From: an uncultured Acidobacteriaceae bacterium
GTDB lineage: Bacteria > Acidobacteriota > Terriglobia > Terriglobales > Acidobacteriaceae
Assembly (NCBI GenBank): GCA_903911925.1
Contig: CAIWFH010000058.1
Coordinates: 58,802 to 122,801 of the forward strand
DNA length: 64,000 nt
Direction of reading: 5' to 3'
Shown here: positions 1 to 8,338 of the stretch, piece by piece
Layout of the letters: every line of letters begins with the position of its first letter
Position numbering within the stretch: the first letter of the stretch is position 1
The notes under the pieces: model-generated
Databases searched by the model: none
What the model was told of the DNA's origin: nothing
What the model saw: only the letters and a program-made list of their open reading frames with translations
Position numbers and translations under genes: made by a program

Positions 1-444
1 ACGCCGACGCTGGTTCCGCGCATCGGCTACTGCGAGCCCAGTTGCGTGCTCTGTTCCGAGGTCTGTCCCACCGGCGCGATCTGGCAGATTTCTCCAAGGG
101 AAAAGGGCTGGGTCTCAGGAGCCGCAACCACGCAGCCGGTTCGCCTGGGCACCGCATTCTATGACCGCGGGCGCTGCCTGCCCTGGGCCGAAGCTACCGA
201 ATGTATCGTCTGTGAAGAATGGTGCCCGGTTTCGCCCAAAGCCATTTATGTTGAAGAAGCACAAGTCATCGACTCAGCCGGCATTACGAGGACGCTCAAG
301 CAGCCGCGCATCGATCCCAGCCGCTGCGTGGGCTGCGGAGCATGCGAGTTTGCCTGCCCCTTGCAGGAGCGCCCTGCCGTCTACGTCACCAGCATTGGCG
401 AGAGCCGCTCGCCCAGCGCCCAGATTCTGCTCAATCGCAAGTGA
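1..444 (+). CDS. 4Fe-4S ferredoxin-type protein, 5'-truncated by the window edge
   Basis: The reading frame is open at base 1, so only the C-terminal ~147 residues are visible. Three cysteine clusters of the 4Fe-4S type can be read: C-x3-C-x2-C-x3-CP near the start, a CIVCEEWCP block in the middle, and CVGCGACEFACP near the end. This indicates several [4Fe-4S] clusters and an electron-transfer role, as in NapG/NapH/MauM-type ferredoxins. It ends 13 bp before a DUF6599 lipoprotein and is followed by two DUF362 genes on the same strand, so it probably belongs to one exported redox operon. The N-terminal part, possibly with membrane segments, lies outside the window, so the exact family is not settled. 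Confidence 0.85.
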   Translation, partial: TPTLVPRIGYCEPSCVLCSEVCPTGAIWQISPREKGWVSGAATTQPVRLGTAFYDRGRCLPWAEATECIVCEEWCPVSPKAIYVEEAQVIDSAGITRTLKQPRIDPSRCVGCGACEFACPLQERPAVYVTSIGESRSPSAQILLNRK

Positions 445-457
445 AGGAGCTCGTACA

Positions 458-955
458 GTGAAGATCGACTCGAAAAAATGGATGTTCGCCGCTGCCGCAT
501 TTGCCATGGTCGCCGCGTTAGGAATCGCAGGATGCAGGGGCAACAAGCTCAACCCGTTTCCTGATACAGGCGCAGTCAAGGGCTGGCAAAAAACAGCCGA
601 GACCCGCACCTTTATCGCCAAGGACCTTTACGAATACATCGACGGTGACGCCGAGCAGTACCTTGCGGCGGGCGTTGTTTCCACTTCCACCTCCGACTAC
701 AAATACGAGGGCCAGCTGGAGGCCGTGGTTGATGTGCACACCATGAGCAGCCCCGATGGCGCGCGCAAGATCATGGATACCGGAAAGACCGCGGACGCAA
801 AAATCGCCCCGCTCGGCGATGCAGGCCTGGCTTATTCGCAGAGCATTATCTTCCGCAGAGGCCCAAACCTGGTGCGCATTGTTGCTTATGCGTCGACGCC
901 CGAGACGCCGGATGCGTTGATGGCGCTGGCCCGCGGCATTGAAGCCAAGCTGTAG
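458..955 (+). CDS. DUF6599 family lipoprotein
   Basis: A 165-residue protein starting at GTG 458, preceded by AAGGAG at a good distance; longer upstream starts would overlap the ferredoxin gene. The N-terminus is a lipoprotein signal peptide ending in a lipobox (IAG-C, Cys26). The mature part contains the LYEYIDGDAEQYLAAGV segment, which resembles DUF6599 proteins, a family of unknown biochemical function common in acidobacteria. It sits between a ferredoxin and a DUF362 gene, suggesting a membrane-anchored partner of that exported redox module. The family call rests on motif resemblance only. Confidence 0.75.
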   Translation: MKIDSKKWMFAAAAFAMVAALGIAGCRGNKLNPFPDTGAVKGWQKTAETRTFIAKDLYEYIDGDAEQYLAAGVVSTSTSDYKYEGQLEAVVDVHTMSSPDGARKIMDTGKTADAKIAPLGDAGLAYSQSIIFRRGPNLVRIVAYASTPETPDALMALARGIEAKL

Positions 956-1012
956 ACAACCCGGCTCCGGTGCCGGCTGCCTCGACATCTCAGTACGAAG
1001 GTGAGGATCGCC

Positions 1013-2011
1013 ATGAAGAACCGCCGTGATTTTCTGAAGACCGCAGCCACAGGAGCAGTATTGCTCGGTTCGTCCTCTGCGGTAACAAAGCTGGGATATG
1101 CCGCCGCCCCTGACACGCACACAGTTGCAGGCAAGTCCAAAGTGGTCGTAGCCCATGACGCGCAGCTCCACGGCGCCGACGGAAAGCTGGACGAGAAGCG
1201 CGTCCAGGCCCTGCTCGACCGCGCCATTGCCTCCTACACCGGCATCGAAAACCCCGTCGCGGCATGGAAGCGCATTGTCCCCGTCGGCAAAGTTATCGGC
1301 CTCAAGGTCAACGGACTCGGCGGCAAGGGCATTGCCACCCACCCCGAACTCACCCTGGCCATCTGCGAACGCCTTCAGCAGGCCGGCGTCAAGCCCGGCC
1401 AAATCGTTATCTTCGAGCAGCGCACCAACTTCCTTCAGGCCTGCGGTTTCCAGCACACTGACAATCCCGCCGGCATTCGCAAGCTCAGCGGTGAAATCTA
1501 CGGCTACGAGGCGCAGTCCTCCAACTTCGGCGCCGCAACAATCAAGCTGGCCAAGGCGCTCACTCTCTGCGACATGGTCATCGGACTGCCGATCCTCAAG
1601 GACCACTCGATGGCCGGCCTCACCTTCGCCATGAAAAATATGTACGGCGTCGTGGATCGCCCGCAGGACCTGCATGCAAGCAACTGCGCCGCCGTCGCCG
1701 ACCTCAACTGTATCCCCGCCATCCGGGACAAAGTGCGCTTTACCATCGGCGATGCAATCTCCTCCGTTTACGACGGCGGTCCCAGCTTCCACCCCGAGCG
1801 CCTCTGGCAGCCCAATTCGCTCATCGTCGGCCAGGACCGCGTGGCCATTGACCACACCGCTTGGCAGATGCTCGAGCGCAAGCGCGCCGAGGCCGGCATG
1901 CAGTCGCTTGAGGCCGTCGGCCGTCCGCCGCGCTACATCGCCACCGCTGCTGACGCCGCGCACAAGCTGGGCGTCAACGATCCGCAGCGCATCCACCTGA
2001 TGCAAGTCTAG
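1013..2011 (+). CDS. DUF362 domain protein, Tat-exported
   Basis: About 332 residues from ATG 1013, which is preceded by GAGG six bases upstream; a GTG at 1001 is in frame but lacks that spacing. The N-terminus reads NRRDFLK followed by a hydrophobic stretch, a twin-arginine signal for folded, often cofactor-bearing, exported proteins. The body has DUF362-type segments (KVIGLKVNGLGG, LPILKDHSMAGLTFAMKNMYG). DUF362 has no firmly assigned reaction; members often neighbour or contain Fe-S domains. A second DUF362 gene follows about 130 bp downstream, with a hairpin repeat between them. Confidence 0.85.
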   Translation: MKNRRDFLKTAATGAVLLGSSSAVTKLGYAAAPDTHTVAGKSKVVVAHDAQLHGADGKLDEKRVQALLDRAIASYTGIENPVAAWKRIVPVGKVIGLKVNGLGGKGIATHPELTLAICERLQQAGVKPGQIVIFEQRTNFLQACGFQHTDNPAGIRKLSGEIYGYEAQSSNFGAATIKLAKALTLCDMVIGLPILKDHSMAGLTFAMKNMYGVVDRPQDLHASNCAAVADLNCIPAIRDKVRFTIGDAISSVYDGGPSFHPERLWQPNSLIVGQDRVAIDHTAWQMLERKRAEAGMQSLEAVGRPPRYIATAADAAHKLGVNDPQRIHLMQV

Positions 2012-2030
2012 GGCAAATTGTTCCCCCACG

Positions 2031-2073
2031 AAGCTGGGTGCCCCAGGTCCCGAATTTGGGACCTGGGATAGCA
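2031..2073. repeat. Dispersed hairpin repeat, A subtype (copy 1)
   Basis: CCCAGGTCCC (2042-2051) and GGGACCTGGG (2058-2067) form a perfect 10-bp inverted repeat around a GAATTT loop, preceded by AAGCTGGGTGCC. Near-identical copies lie at 43684-43728 and, in the opposite orientation, at 34782-34826. It starts 20 bp after a stop codon, so it may act in transcript 3' processing or termination, but there is no U-tract. Confidence 0.85.
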
Positions 2074-2144
2074 CAAATCCAACGCAAAACCCAACACGGC
2101 CGGGAACCTGTCTAGCCGACAACGTTCTAACGGGGAGAATGAAA

Positions 2145-3164
2145 ATGGCCGCGGAAACCGACAACAAGCCTGAAGCGAATGTTGAGCAACCGACAGCCCT
2201 CACGCGGCGCGATGCCATGCTGCAGCTGCTCCGCGTAGGTGGAGCTGCAGCGGGCGTCACCGCTGCCGGCGTCTGGCTCAGTGAGCAAAGCTTCCGACCC
2301 GTCCCCGCCAAGGCCGAGCAGGCCCGCCGCGACCATCGCATGGCCAACGACCCCAACCTGCCCCACCTCGTCGTCGTGCAAAACGGCGAGCCGCGTCAGC
2401 TGGTCCAGCGCGCCCTTGAAGACCTGGGCGGCATCAAGCGCTTCATCGGCCGCCAGGATGTAGTGGTCATCAAACCCAACATCGCCTGGGACCGCACCCC
2501 TGAGCAGGCCGCCAACACCAACCCCGAAGTCGTCGCCGAGGTGGTGCGCCAGTGCTGGCAGGCCGGCGCAAAGCGCGTCATTGTCACCGATTGCAGTTGC
2601 AACGAGCCGCGCCGCTGCTTCCAGCGTTCCGGCATCCAGGCTGCAGCGCGCGCCGAGGGCGCCGAGGTCATTCTCCCCGATCCAGAGCAGTACCGCGAAG
2701 TTGAGATGGGTGGCGTGGCCCTCAAAACCTGGCCGGTCTTCATCCCCTTCCTTGAAGCCGACAAGATTATCAACCTGCCCATCGCCAAGCATCACGGCCT
2801 CACGGGCGTCACGCTCAGCATGAAGAACTGGTACGGCATTCTCGGCGGCCAGCGCAACCGCCTGCACCAGCAGATTCACCAGAGCCTGGCCGACTTGGCC
2901 AGCTTCATGCTTCCCACAGTCACTCTTCTCGACGGCTACCGCATCCTGCTTCGCAACGGCCCAACCGGCGGCAACCTTGAAGACGTCGCGATGAAAAAGA
3001 CCATGGTGGCCGGCACCGATCCCGTCGCGCTCGACGCCTACGTAGCCAAAGCCTGGTGGAACCTCGACCCTGAGCACCTGCCTTATTTGGCCATGGCCGC
3101 CGCCCGCGGTCTGGGCACCGTCGACTACGACAAGCTCCCTGTAAAATTCAGCAAGCTGGGGTAG
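2145..3164 (+). CDS. DUF362 domain protein, Tat-exported (second copy)
   Basis: About 339 residues. ATG 2145 is preferred because GGGGAG (2132-2137) lies seven bases before it; an in-frame ATG at 2139 is too close. A twin-arginine motif (TRRDAML) and a hydrophobic stretch occur at about residues 20-45, a longer n-region than in the first copy. Shared DUF362 features include VVIKPNIAWDR, LPIAKHHGLTGVTLSMKNWYG and a terminal GTDPVALDAYVA block. The pair probably arose by duplication or works together; a Tat-type amidohydrolase follows 33 bp downstream on the same strand. The reaction is unknown. Confidence 0.85.
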   Translation: MAAETDNKPEANVEQPTALTRRDAMLQLLRVGGAAAGVTAAGVWLSEQSFRPVPAKAEQARRDHRMANDPNLPHLVVVQNGEPRQLVQRALEDLGGIKRFIGRQDVVVIKPNIAWDRTPEQAANTNPEVVAEVVRQCWQAGAKRVIVTDCSCNEPRRCFQRSGIQAAARAEGAEVILPDPEQYREVEMGGVALKTWPVFIPFLEADKIINLPIAKHHGLTGVTLSMKNWYGILGGQRNRLHQQIHQSLADLASFMLPTVTLLDGYRILLRNGPTGGNLEDVAMKKTMVAGTDPVALDAYVAKAWWNLDPEHLPYLAMAAARGLGTVDYDKLPVKFSKLG

Positions 3165-3197
3165 GTCCGGCGCACCCGACGCACAGAGGAAGCCCAG

Positions 3198-4166
3198 ATG
3201 CAAAGACGAGATCTTTTGAAATCCGCGGCAATGCTGGCTGGCGCCTCTGCTGCCTCCCCCCTTCTTCAAGCGCTCCCGAAGCCAATGCCGGTCATCGACG
3301 CGCACATCCACCTCTTCGACCCCACGCGCCCCGGCGGCATTCCGTGGCCTGAGAAGACCGACACCGTTCTCTACCATCCCGCGCTGCCCACCCGCTATGC
3401 CGCTCTCGCCCGGCCGCATGGCATCGTCGGAGCGATTGCTGTCGAGTGCAGTTCCTGGCTCATTGACAACTTCTGGCTCCAGGATGTGGCGGAGCGAAAC
3501 CCCATCATGCTGGGCTTCATCGGCGATCTGCTGCCCGAAGCGCCGGACTTCGCCGCCACGCTCGACCGCTTGTATCGCAGTCCGCTCTTCCTCGGCATTC
3601 GCTACGGCAACTTGTGGAATCGCGACCTGGGCGCTGCCATTGAGAAGCCGGAGTTTCGTCTCGGCCTCAAGCTGCTCGCCCATGCCGGCCTGGTTTTGGA
3701 GACAGCCAACCCCAATCCGGCGTTGATCACCGCCGTGCTCAAGGTCTCCGATCGCATTCCCGACCTGCGCATCGTCATTGACCATCTGCCTCACGCCGAA
3801 GTCCCAACCGACGCGCCGGCCAAAGCTACCTACGACGCCAATCTCCGCGAGTTGGCCCATCGTCCCAACATCTACGTAAAAGGTTCGGAGATCGTCCAAA
3901 GCGTGGCTGGCCGCGTGTCGCTCGACGTTGGTTTCTACGTGGCATCGCTCGATCGCATGTGGGAGACATTCGGCGAAGACCGCATCTTCTTCGGCAGCGA
4001 CTGGCCCAACAGCGACACTCTCGCCAACTATGCCGATACGTTCAGCGTAGCCCAGCGCTACATCGCCACCCGCCGCCCAGCCGCCCAGCAGAAGTACTTC
4101 TGGAAAAATTCAATCGCAGTCTACAAGTGGCGCCCGCGCACTCCAGAGCAGGCACTTTCCGTTTGA
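3198..4166 (+). CDS. Amidohydrolase-family (Amidohydro_2) exported hydrolase
   Basis: A 322-residue protein with ATG 3198 preceded by AGAGGAAG. It begins QRRDLLKSAA plus an alanine-rich hydrophobic stretch, a Tat-like signal. Metal-dependent TIM-barrel amidohydrolase features are visible: DAHIHLF (HxH) near residue 35, IVIDHLPHAE in the middle and FFGSDWPNSD, carrying the expected catalytic Asp, near residue 270. This matches the Amidohydro_2 group, which includes lactonases such as L-fuconolactonase and decarboxylases; the substrate cannot be read from sequence. It is the last gene of the ferredoxin-DUF6599-DUF362 run. Confidence 0.85.
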   Translation: MQRRDLLKSAAMLAGASAASPLLQALPKPMPVIDAHIHLFDPTRPGGIPWPEKTDTVLYHPALPTRYAALARPHGIVGAIAVECSSWLIDNFWLQDVAERNPIMLGFIGDLLPEAPDFAATLDRLYRSPLFLGIRYGNLWNRDLGAAIEKPEFRLGLKLLAHAGLVLETANPNPALITAVLKVSDRIPDLRIVIDHLPHAEVPTDAPAKATYDANLRELAHRPNIYVKGSEIVQSVAGRVSLDVGFYVASLDRMWETFGEDRIFFGSDWPNSDTLANYADTFSVAQRYIATRRPAAQQKYFWKNSIAVYKWRPRTPEQALSV

Positions 4167-4191
4167 ACCGGCCTGTGAATAGTGAAACTCC

Positions 4192-5439
4192 GTGCCCCAC
4201 CTTTCGCAATTCCTTTGCCTCCTGTTAGAATCCCAGCTAGGCGGGATTTCGGATGTGGCATTGGGATCAAGGGCGCCTTGCTTACTTTCAGTTCGATGCA
4301 CTGCGCCAAATGTCCATTTTTTTGCCCTACGGCATGACTTCAAGAAAGCTGAGCGCGCTGAACTTAAAGCAGAAACTGGTCTGGACTTTGCAGCGCCAGT
4401 TACCCACAGTCCTTGGCGGAATTATTCAAGGGTGCTGAAGCTCTGCCTTCTCGTGAGCGAAGTCGGGGAAGTCGCACGTCCAACCCGGATAGCACAGCTC
4501 TTTGCGACCCCGGGCACAGTTACTTGCGACGAGTACCTTCACTTCCTAGTGTGTGCATTTACCGACCCTTCGCCCGCATTGGAGGGATGGCAGCCAGGGA
4601 ACCAGGTCAGATACCCGCTTTTGTTTACGTTGAAGTATCTTCTGTTAAAGTCTGCGGTGCTGCACCAACCGATCTCCTCCCTGATGGAGATTTTTGGCGC
4701 ATATAAAGCAACCGGATTTGTTGGGGATGAGTCAGAGGCCGAATTCATCAAAGCCGTCGGTCGACATGGACGGTATGAATCGGTTGGGGAGGACGCGGGG
4801 GAGGATCTTCGTCAGGCTCGCGAGAGCTTAAAGGTCATCTCGCAGGTTTCCTATCTGCACCTAGAAAGGCTCAGTCTTGTAGTCTCCCTTGACCCGTCCG
4901 CGGCCATATCAATTGTGCGCGAACTTTTCCCGGTCTCAGGCACGAGAGCAGCCAACCGGGAGGCGGAATTGAGAAGACTTGCCAATCAGTTTAGGGTTGG
5001 GAAACATGGAGGTTTTGTTGACCATTCAGGCACAACAACTAGTGAGGTAATCCAAAGTGGATTTTTGGAAGGTGACAAGGTAAAGAAAACGCATCTGGTG
5101 ATTGAGCGCAACGGTGGTCTCCGAAAGGCATTCTTTGATTCCAATCCTTCGGCGCTTTGCGATGTGTGCGCCCTCGACACCAAGGCGACCTATCCGTGGG
5201 CTAAGCGCGTTCTGGACCTGCACCACTTGCTCCCACTATCTTCCGGAATCCAGGTCAAGAAATTCAGCACGACCCTCGACGACCTCGTTCCTGTTTGTCC
5301 AAGTTGCCACAGGGCAATCCACCGATTCTATGATCAATGGTTGCACAAAGAAGGTCTTGCGGACTTTCCGAATGAGGTTCAGGCGCGAGCGGTGTACAGT
5401 GATCTGAAAGCTGGCTTTGGGGGAGCAATCCATGTCTAG
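4192..5439 (+). CDS. HNH endonuclease, probable restriction enzyme
   Basis: Up to 415 residues from GTG 4192; an in-frame GTG at 4255 is also possible, since conserved-looking sequence starts near VHFFALRHDF. The C-terminus has a zinc-supported HNH fold: C323-x2-C326, LDLHHLLPLS (H344, H345), then CPSCHRAIH (C369, C372). The middle is helical and may recognise DNA. The stop overlaps the start of a C5 cytosine methyltransferase by 8 bp, and a Vsr gene follows, so this is most likely the restriction subunit of a type II system. Base composition is more AT-rich than the flanks, suggesting horizontal acquisition. Target site unknown. Confidence 0.8.
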   Translation: MPHLSQFLCLLLESQLGGISDVALGSRAPCLLSVRCTAPNVHFFALRHDFKKAERAELKAETGLDFAAPVTHSPWRNYSRVLKLCLLVSEVGEVARPTRIAQLFATPGTVTCDEYLHFLVCAFTDPSPALEGWQPGNQVRYPLLFTLKYLLLKSAVLHQPISSLMEIFGAYKATGFVGDESEAEFIKAVGRHGRYESVGEDAGEDLRQARESLKVISQVSYLHLERLSLVVSLDPSAAISIVRELFPVSGTRAANREAELRRLANQFRVGKHGGFVDHSGTTTSEVIQSGFLEGDKVKKTHLVIERNGGLRKAFFDSNPSALCDVCALDTKATYPWAKRVLDLHHLLPLSSGIQVKKFSTTLDDLVPVCPSCHRAIHRFYDQWLHKEGLADFPNEVQARAVYSDLKAGFGGAIHV

Positions 5440-6646
5440 TCTTCTCTTCCCGGTCGCAAAGCGCGCTACCTTGAAAGCCACGCTTCAAACTAAGCTGCTC
5501 AAGCGCGCCGCGAAGGCGGAAGAACCTCTTTCTCTTATCCTGCAGAACGCTGGTTTGACTTACGATGACCTTGTGTATGAGCGAAGCAAAATTGGCGCGT
5601 GGGCTGGCGGCGACCCTTTTACGCTTGAGAGGTTGCGGCTACCGGAGAACGGTATCCCGGTAGCGAGCTTCTTCACCGGCTGCGGCGGAATGGACCTTGG
5701 GCTAGAAGCTGCGGGATTTAGTCTGGCCGCCGCTTTCGAGATCAACGAACTATTCTGTAGTACTCTGCGCCATAACAGGCCAAATTGGCAGGTGTTTGGT
5801 CCCCCGACCCACTCTGGGGATATCTCGAAGTTCGAGGATATTGCTTGTACTCTACACAAGGTGATTCCTGGGGCGTTTGACGGCCTTTTTGTTGGCGGTC
5901 CCCCGTGCCAGCCCTTCTCAATTGCTTCAAACCAGCGATTTGCGAAATGGGGCGACAACTTCAAGCGAACAGGATTTGCCCACGAAAAGAACGGAAATCT
6001 GTTGTTCGACTTCGTGCGCCTCATCGTCAGGTTCAAGCCAAGAGCATTTATTATCGAAAATGTGCCTGGCCTGCGGGACCTTGACGGAGGCGAACAGCTG
6101 TCGGCGGCCATTAAAAAGCTGGAAAAGGCAGGCTATACCGTTGAGCAACCGTTCGTTCTCGATGCCTCGCATTTTGGCATCGCTCAACAGAGGCAGCGGC
6201 TTTTTGTAGTTGGAAATCGTCTCGGTCTGCCCTTTACGCGCCCTGAGCCGGCTGCTTCGTGGGTTGGAGCAGGGAGCGTACTCGGGAACGGCATGCCTCA
6301 CGCTCCAAACGATGAGACCCGGGAACATAAAGCCGAGTCGGTGCTGCGGTACATGAGACTTGACTATGGCGAGCGTGATCAACTCGGGCGGGTTGATAGA
6401 CTCGACCCCCACCTCCCATCGAAAACAGTGATTGCCGGAGGGACAAAGGGAGGCGGGAGGTCTCATCTGCATCCCGAGATTCCTCGAACGCTTAGTGTGC
6501 GGGAAAGCGCGCGGCTTCAGACCTTTCCGGATGACTATGTGTTTTTGGGTCCTACCGCCCGGCAGTTCACTCAGGTTGGAAACGCAGTTCCGCCGGTCCT
6601 CGCCGCTCAACTTGGAATAAGCGTCTTGAGAAGTTACTTTCAGTAA
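5432..6646 (+). CDS. DNA (cytosine-5-)-methyltransferase
   Basis: A 404-residue protein starting at ATG 5432 with GGGGGAG just upstream; the start lies inside the end of the HNH gene. C5-methyltransferase motifs appear in order: FFTGCGGMDLGLEAAGF (motif I, AdoMet binding), GGPPCQPFS with catalytic Cys159 (motif IV), ENVPGL (motif VI), QQRQRLFVVG (motif VIII) and the final QVGNAVPP (motif X). About 75 residues precede motif I, longer than in the smallest members. It would methylate cytosine at C5 and protect the host from the neighbouring HNH enzyme. It converges on vsr with a 7-bp overlap. Confidence 0.95.
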   Translation: MSSLLFPVAKRATLKATLQTKLLKRAAKAEEPLSLILQNAGLTYDDLVYERSKIGAWAGGDPFTLERLRLPENGIPVASFFTGCGGMDLGLEAAGFSLAAAFEINELFCSTLRHNRPNWQVFGPPTHSGDISKFEDIACTLHKVIPGAFDGLFVGGPPCQPFSIASNQRFAKWGDNFKRTGFAHEKNGNLLFDFVRLIVRFKPRAFIIENVPGLRDLDGGEQLSAAIKKLEKAGYTVEQPFVLDASHFGIAQQRQRLFVVGNRLGLPFTRPEPAASWVGAGSVLGNGMPHAPNDETREHKAESVLRYMRLDYGERDQLGRVDRLDPHLPSKTVIAGGTKGGGRSHLHPEIPRTLSVRESARLQTFPDDYVFLGPTARQFTQVGNAVPPVLAAQLGISVLRSYFQ

Positions 6647-7077
6647 ATGGCCTGGCGATTTTTACCGAGCACCTTGAGCAGAACACTCTCAAGGTCAGGC
6701 TGGCTGCATCTCCGAAGGCGGCATTCCCAGACAGAGTAGACGGACCAGCCAAGTCTGCGCAGCTTACGTTCGTTCTTGAGATCCCGCTCTCGGTTCTTGG
6801 CCAATTTGGGTTCCCAATATGCTTTGTTTGACTTTGGTGACCTTCCTCCGCGACAGGTGTGCGCATGCCAAAAGCACCCCTTAACTTGAATGATGAGGTG
6901 ATGTTTTTGCAGGACGATGTCGGGGCATCCTGGCAAACTTCGTACATGAAGGCGAAACCGAAACCCCATACCGTGGAGAGTCCTTCGCACCCTCATCTCG
7001 GGCTTCGTGTCCTTTGATCGAATGCGGGACATCTGCTCTGAGCGCGTAGCCGTTGTGGTTAACCGAGAAATCGCCAT
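6640..7077 (-). CDS. vsr: Very short patch repair endonuclease (Vsr)
   Basis: A 145-residue protein, typical Vsr length, with GAAGG before its ATG. The signature is clear: RSEQMSRIRSKDTKPE near the N-terminus, LPGCPDIV with the metal-binding Asp, VKGCFWHAHTC with zinc-type Cys/His residues, then N-RERD and GW-V--VWEC. Vsr nicks at T:G mismatches arising from deamination of 5-methylcytosine, so its pairing with the C5 methyltransferase makes functional sense. The two 3' ends overlap, placing it in a convergent, separately transcribed position. Confidence 0.95.
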   Translation of the reverse strand: MAISRLTTTATRSEQMSRIRSKDTKPEMRVRRTLHGMGFRFRLHVRSLPGCPDIVLQKHHLIIQVKGCFWHAHTCRGGRSPKSNKAYWEPKLAKNRERDLKNERKLRRLGWSVYSVWECRLRRCSQPDLESVLLKVLGKNRQAIY

Positions 7078-7709
7078 GGGAGGCCTTCAAAAAGATTATC
7101 GATCCTTGGCAATGATGCTTGTAAATCCCCTTCGTGGCAAAATGCAAGACGAAACGGAAGTTTCCGGTGCCTCGAAGCGGGGAACCCCCGCGTGATCGCA
7201 ATTCCAAAATGGCCACGCGTGGAGGTTCACATGCCGCAACGCACTCTCCCTAACCCACGCTCTTCGGCAATTCCTTCTGTCCGAACCCGCTCCAGCTATC
7301 ACTTGCGTTTGCAGATAATTACCCTGCAATGGCGCAGAATGACCTTATGCTTTTCGTCCCGGCCCTCAACCTCGAACAGTCAAGAGAGTGAACGCGCGTA
7401 ACCCATTTGTTGCCAATAATCTGCATGTAACCCTCGCAGGATCAATGAGTTATCGCGCGGATTGTGACGTATCCGACTGAAACTAAACCACTTCCATCAA
7501 GAATCCTGCCTTTTTGGGGGGACCCTGGTGCCGTCACCTCAACCCCGCCACCGACGAGTGCTCCGCCGCCTGCGTTTTTCAAAACTGAAGCGATCCTGGT
7601 AATTGGAACTGGCCCAAAACCCGTGCGGAAACACTCTTCCATTCAAACCTCGACATTGCGCTACGATGGTTTTAGAGGACCCTGCCCAATGGTGCGATCC
7701 GGTTCAACG
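7078..7709. other. Non-coding stretch of about 630 bp downstream of the R-M island
   Basis: No convincing gene was found on either strand; short open frames here have no recognisable motif and poor codon character. A GC-rich inverted repeat (GCGGGG...CCCCGC) lies near 7176-7191. The region holds the vsr promoter at its left end and the Rrf2 gene promoter at its right end, and may be the junction of the acquired island with the chromosome. Confidence 0.5.
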
Positions 7710-8198
7710 ATGCAGCTGACGAGGGCTGCCGACTACGCTGTGCGCGTGATGATTCACATGGCCTCTCTGCCCGCCAATCAACGCGCATTGCTGCCCGGAC
7801 TTGCGCGCGCCACGGGAGCCCCCGGCAGTTTCCTTTCAAAGGTTTTGCAGGCGCTGTGCCGCGCCGGAATGATCGACTCGCGCCGCGGCCAGGCCGGTGG
7901 TTTTGAGATTCTCGACCGCGGGCGCCGCGCGACCATGCGCGAAGTGATCGAGGCCATCGACGGTCCGATCTATATCAACCTCTGCATGATAAGCGGCGCC
8001 TCTTGCGAGCGGAAGTCCTACTGCCCCGCGCACCCGTTCTGGAGCAAAGCCCAGGAAGCGATGCTCAGTGTCCTCAACGGAGCGATTGTCTCCGACTTGG
8101 CGGCGCAGGTATCTGCTACTTCTCCAAGAGGCACAGCGGTCGAATACGCCCATTCGGATAAGCGCCTGGCTGGCTTGGCAAAAAAGTCTCGAGGATAA
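7710..8198 (+). CDS. Rrf2-family Fe-S transcriptional regulator
   Basis: A 162-residue protein from ATG 7710, giving the typical Rrf2 opening MQLTRAADYAVRVMIHMA; an in-frame GTG at 7692 is the alternative. The winged helix includes SFLSKVLQALCRAGMI and RRGQAGGF. Three cysteines, C92, C99 and C105 (LCMISGASC...YC), match the cluster-binding region of IscR/NsrR-type regulators, so it probably senses iron-sulfur status, nitric oxide or redox state. No isc/suf or nitrosative-stress gene is adjacent, so its targets cannot be read from context. Confidence 0.9.
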   Translation: MQLTRAADYAVRVMIHMASLPANQRALLPGLARATGAPGSFLSKVLQALCRAGMIDSRRGQAGGFEILDRGRRATMREVIEAIDGPIYINLCMISGASCERKSYCPAHPFWSKAQEAMLSVLNGAIVSDLAAQVSATSPRGTAVEYAHSDKRLAGLAKKSRG

Positions 8199-8338
8199 CT
8201 TAGGGCATTTCTCCTCTCGGTAGAGAGAGCGCGGGCAAGGACGTCCGCGCTACAGCGGGCCGGGAGGCCAGCGCTACCGGTTCTCGCAAGTATTGGCAAT
8301 TCCCGTTGATGCTGCCGAGCCGAGAGGCGATGGGCGGA

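Noticed and set aside
518..2356. Long minus-strand open frame (612 codons) across the DUF6599 and DUF362 genes
   Set aside because: Antisense shadow caused by high GC: no recognisable motifs, and the plus-strand genes carry clear family features with ribosome sites.
7096..7401. Small open frames on both strands after vsr
   Set aside because: No ribosome sites or motifs; compositionally like non-coding DNA.
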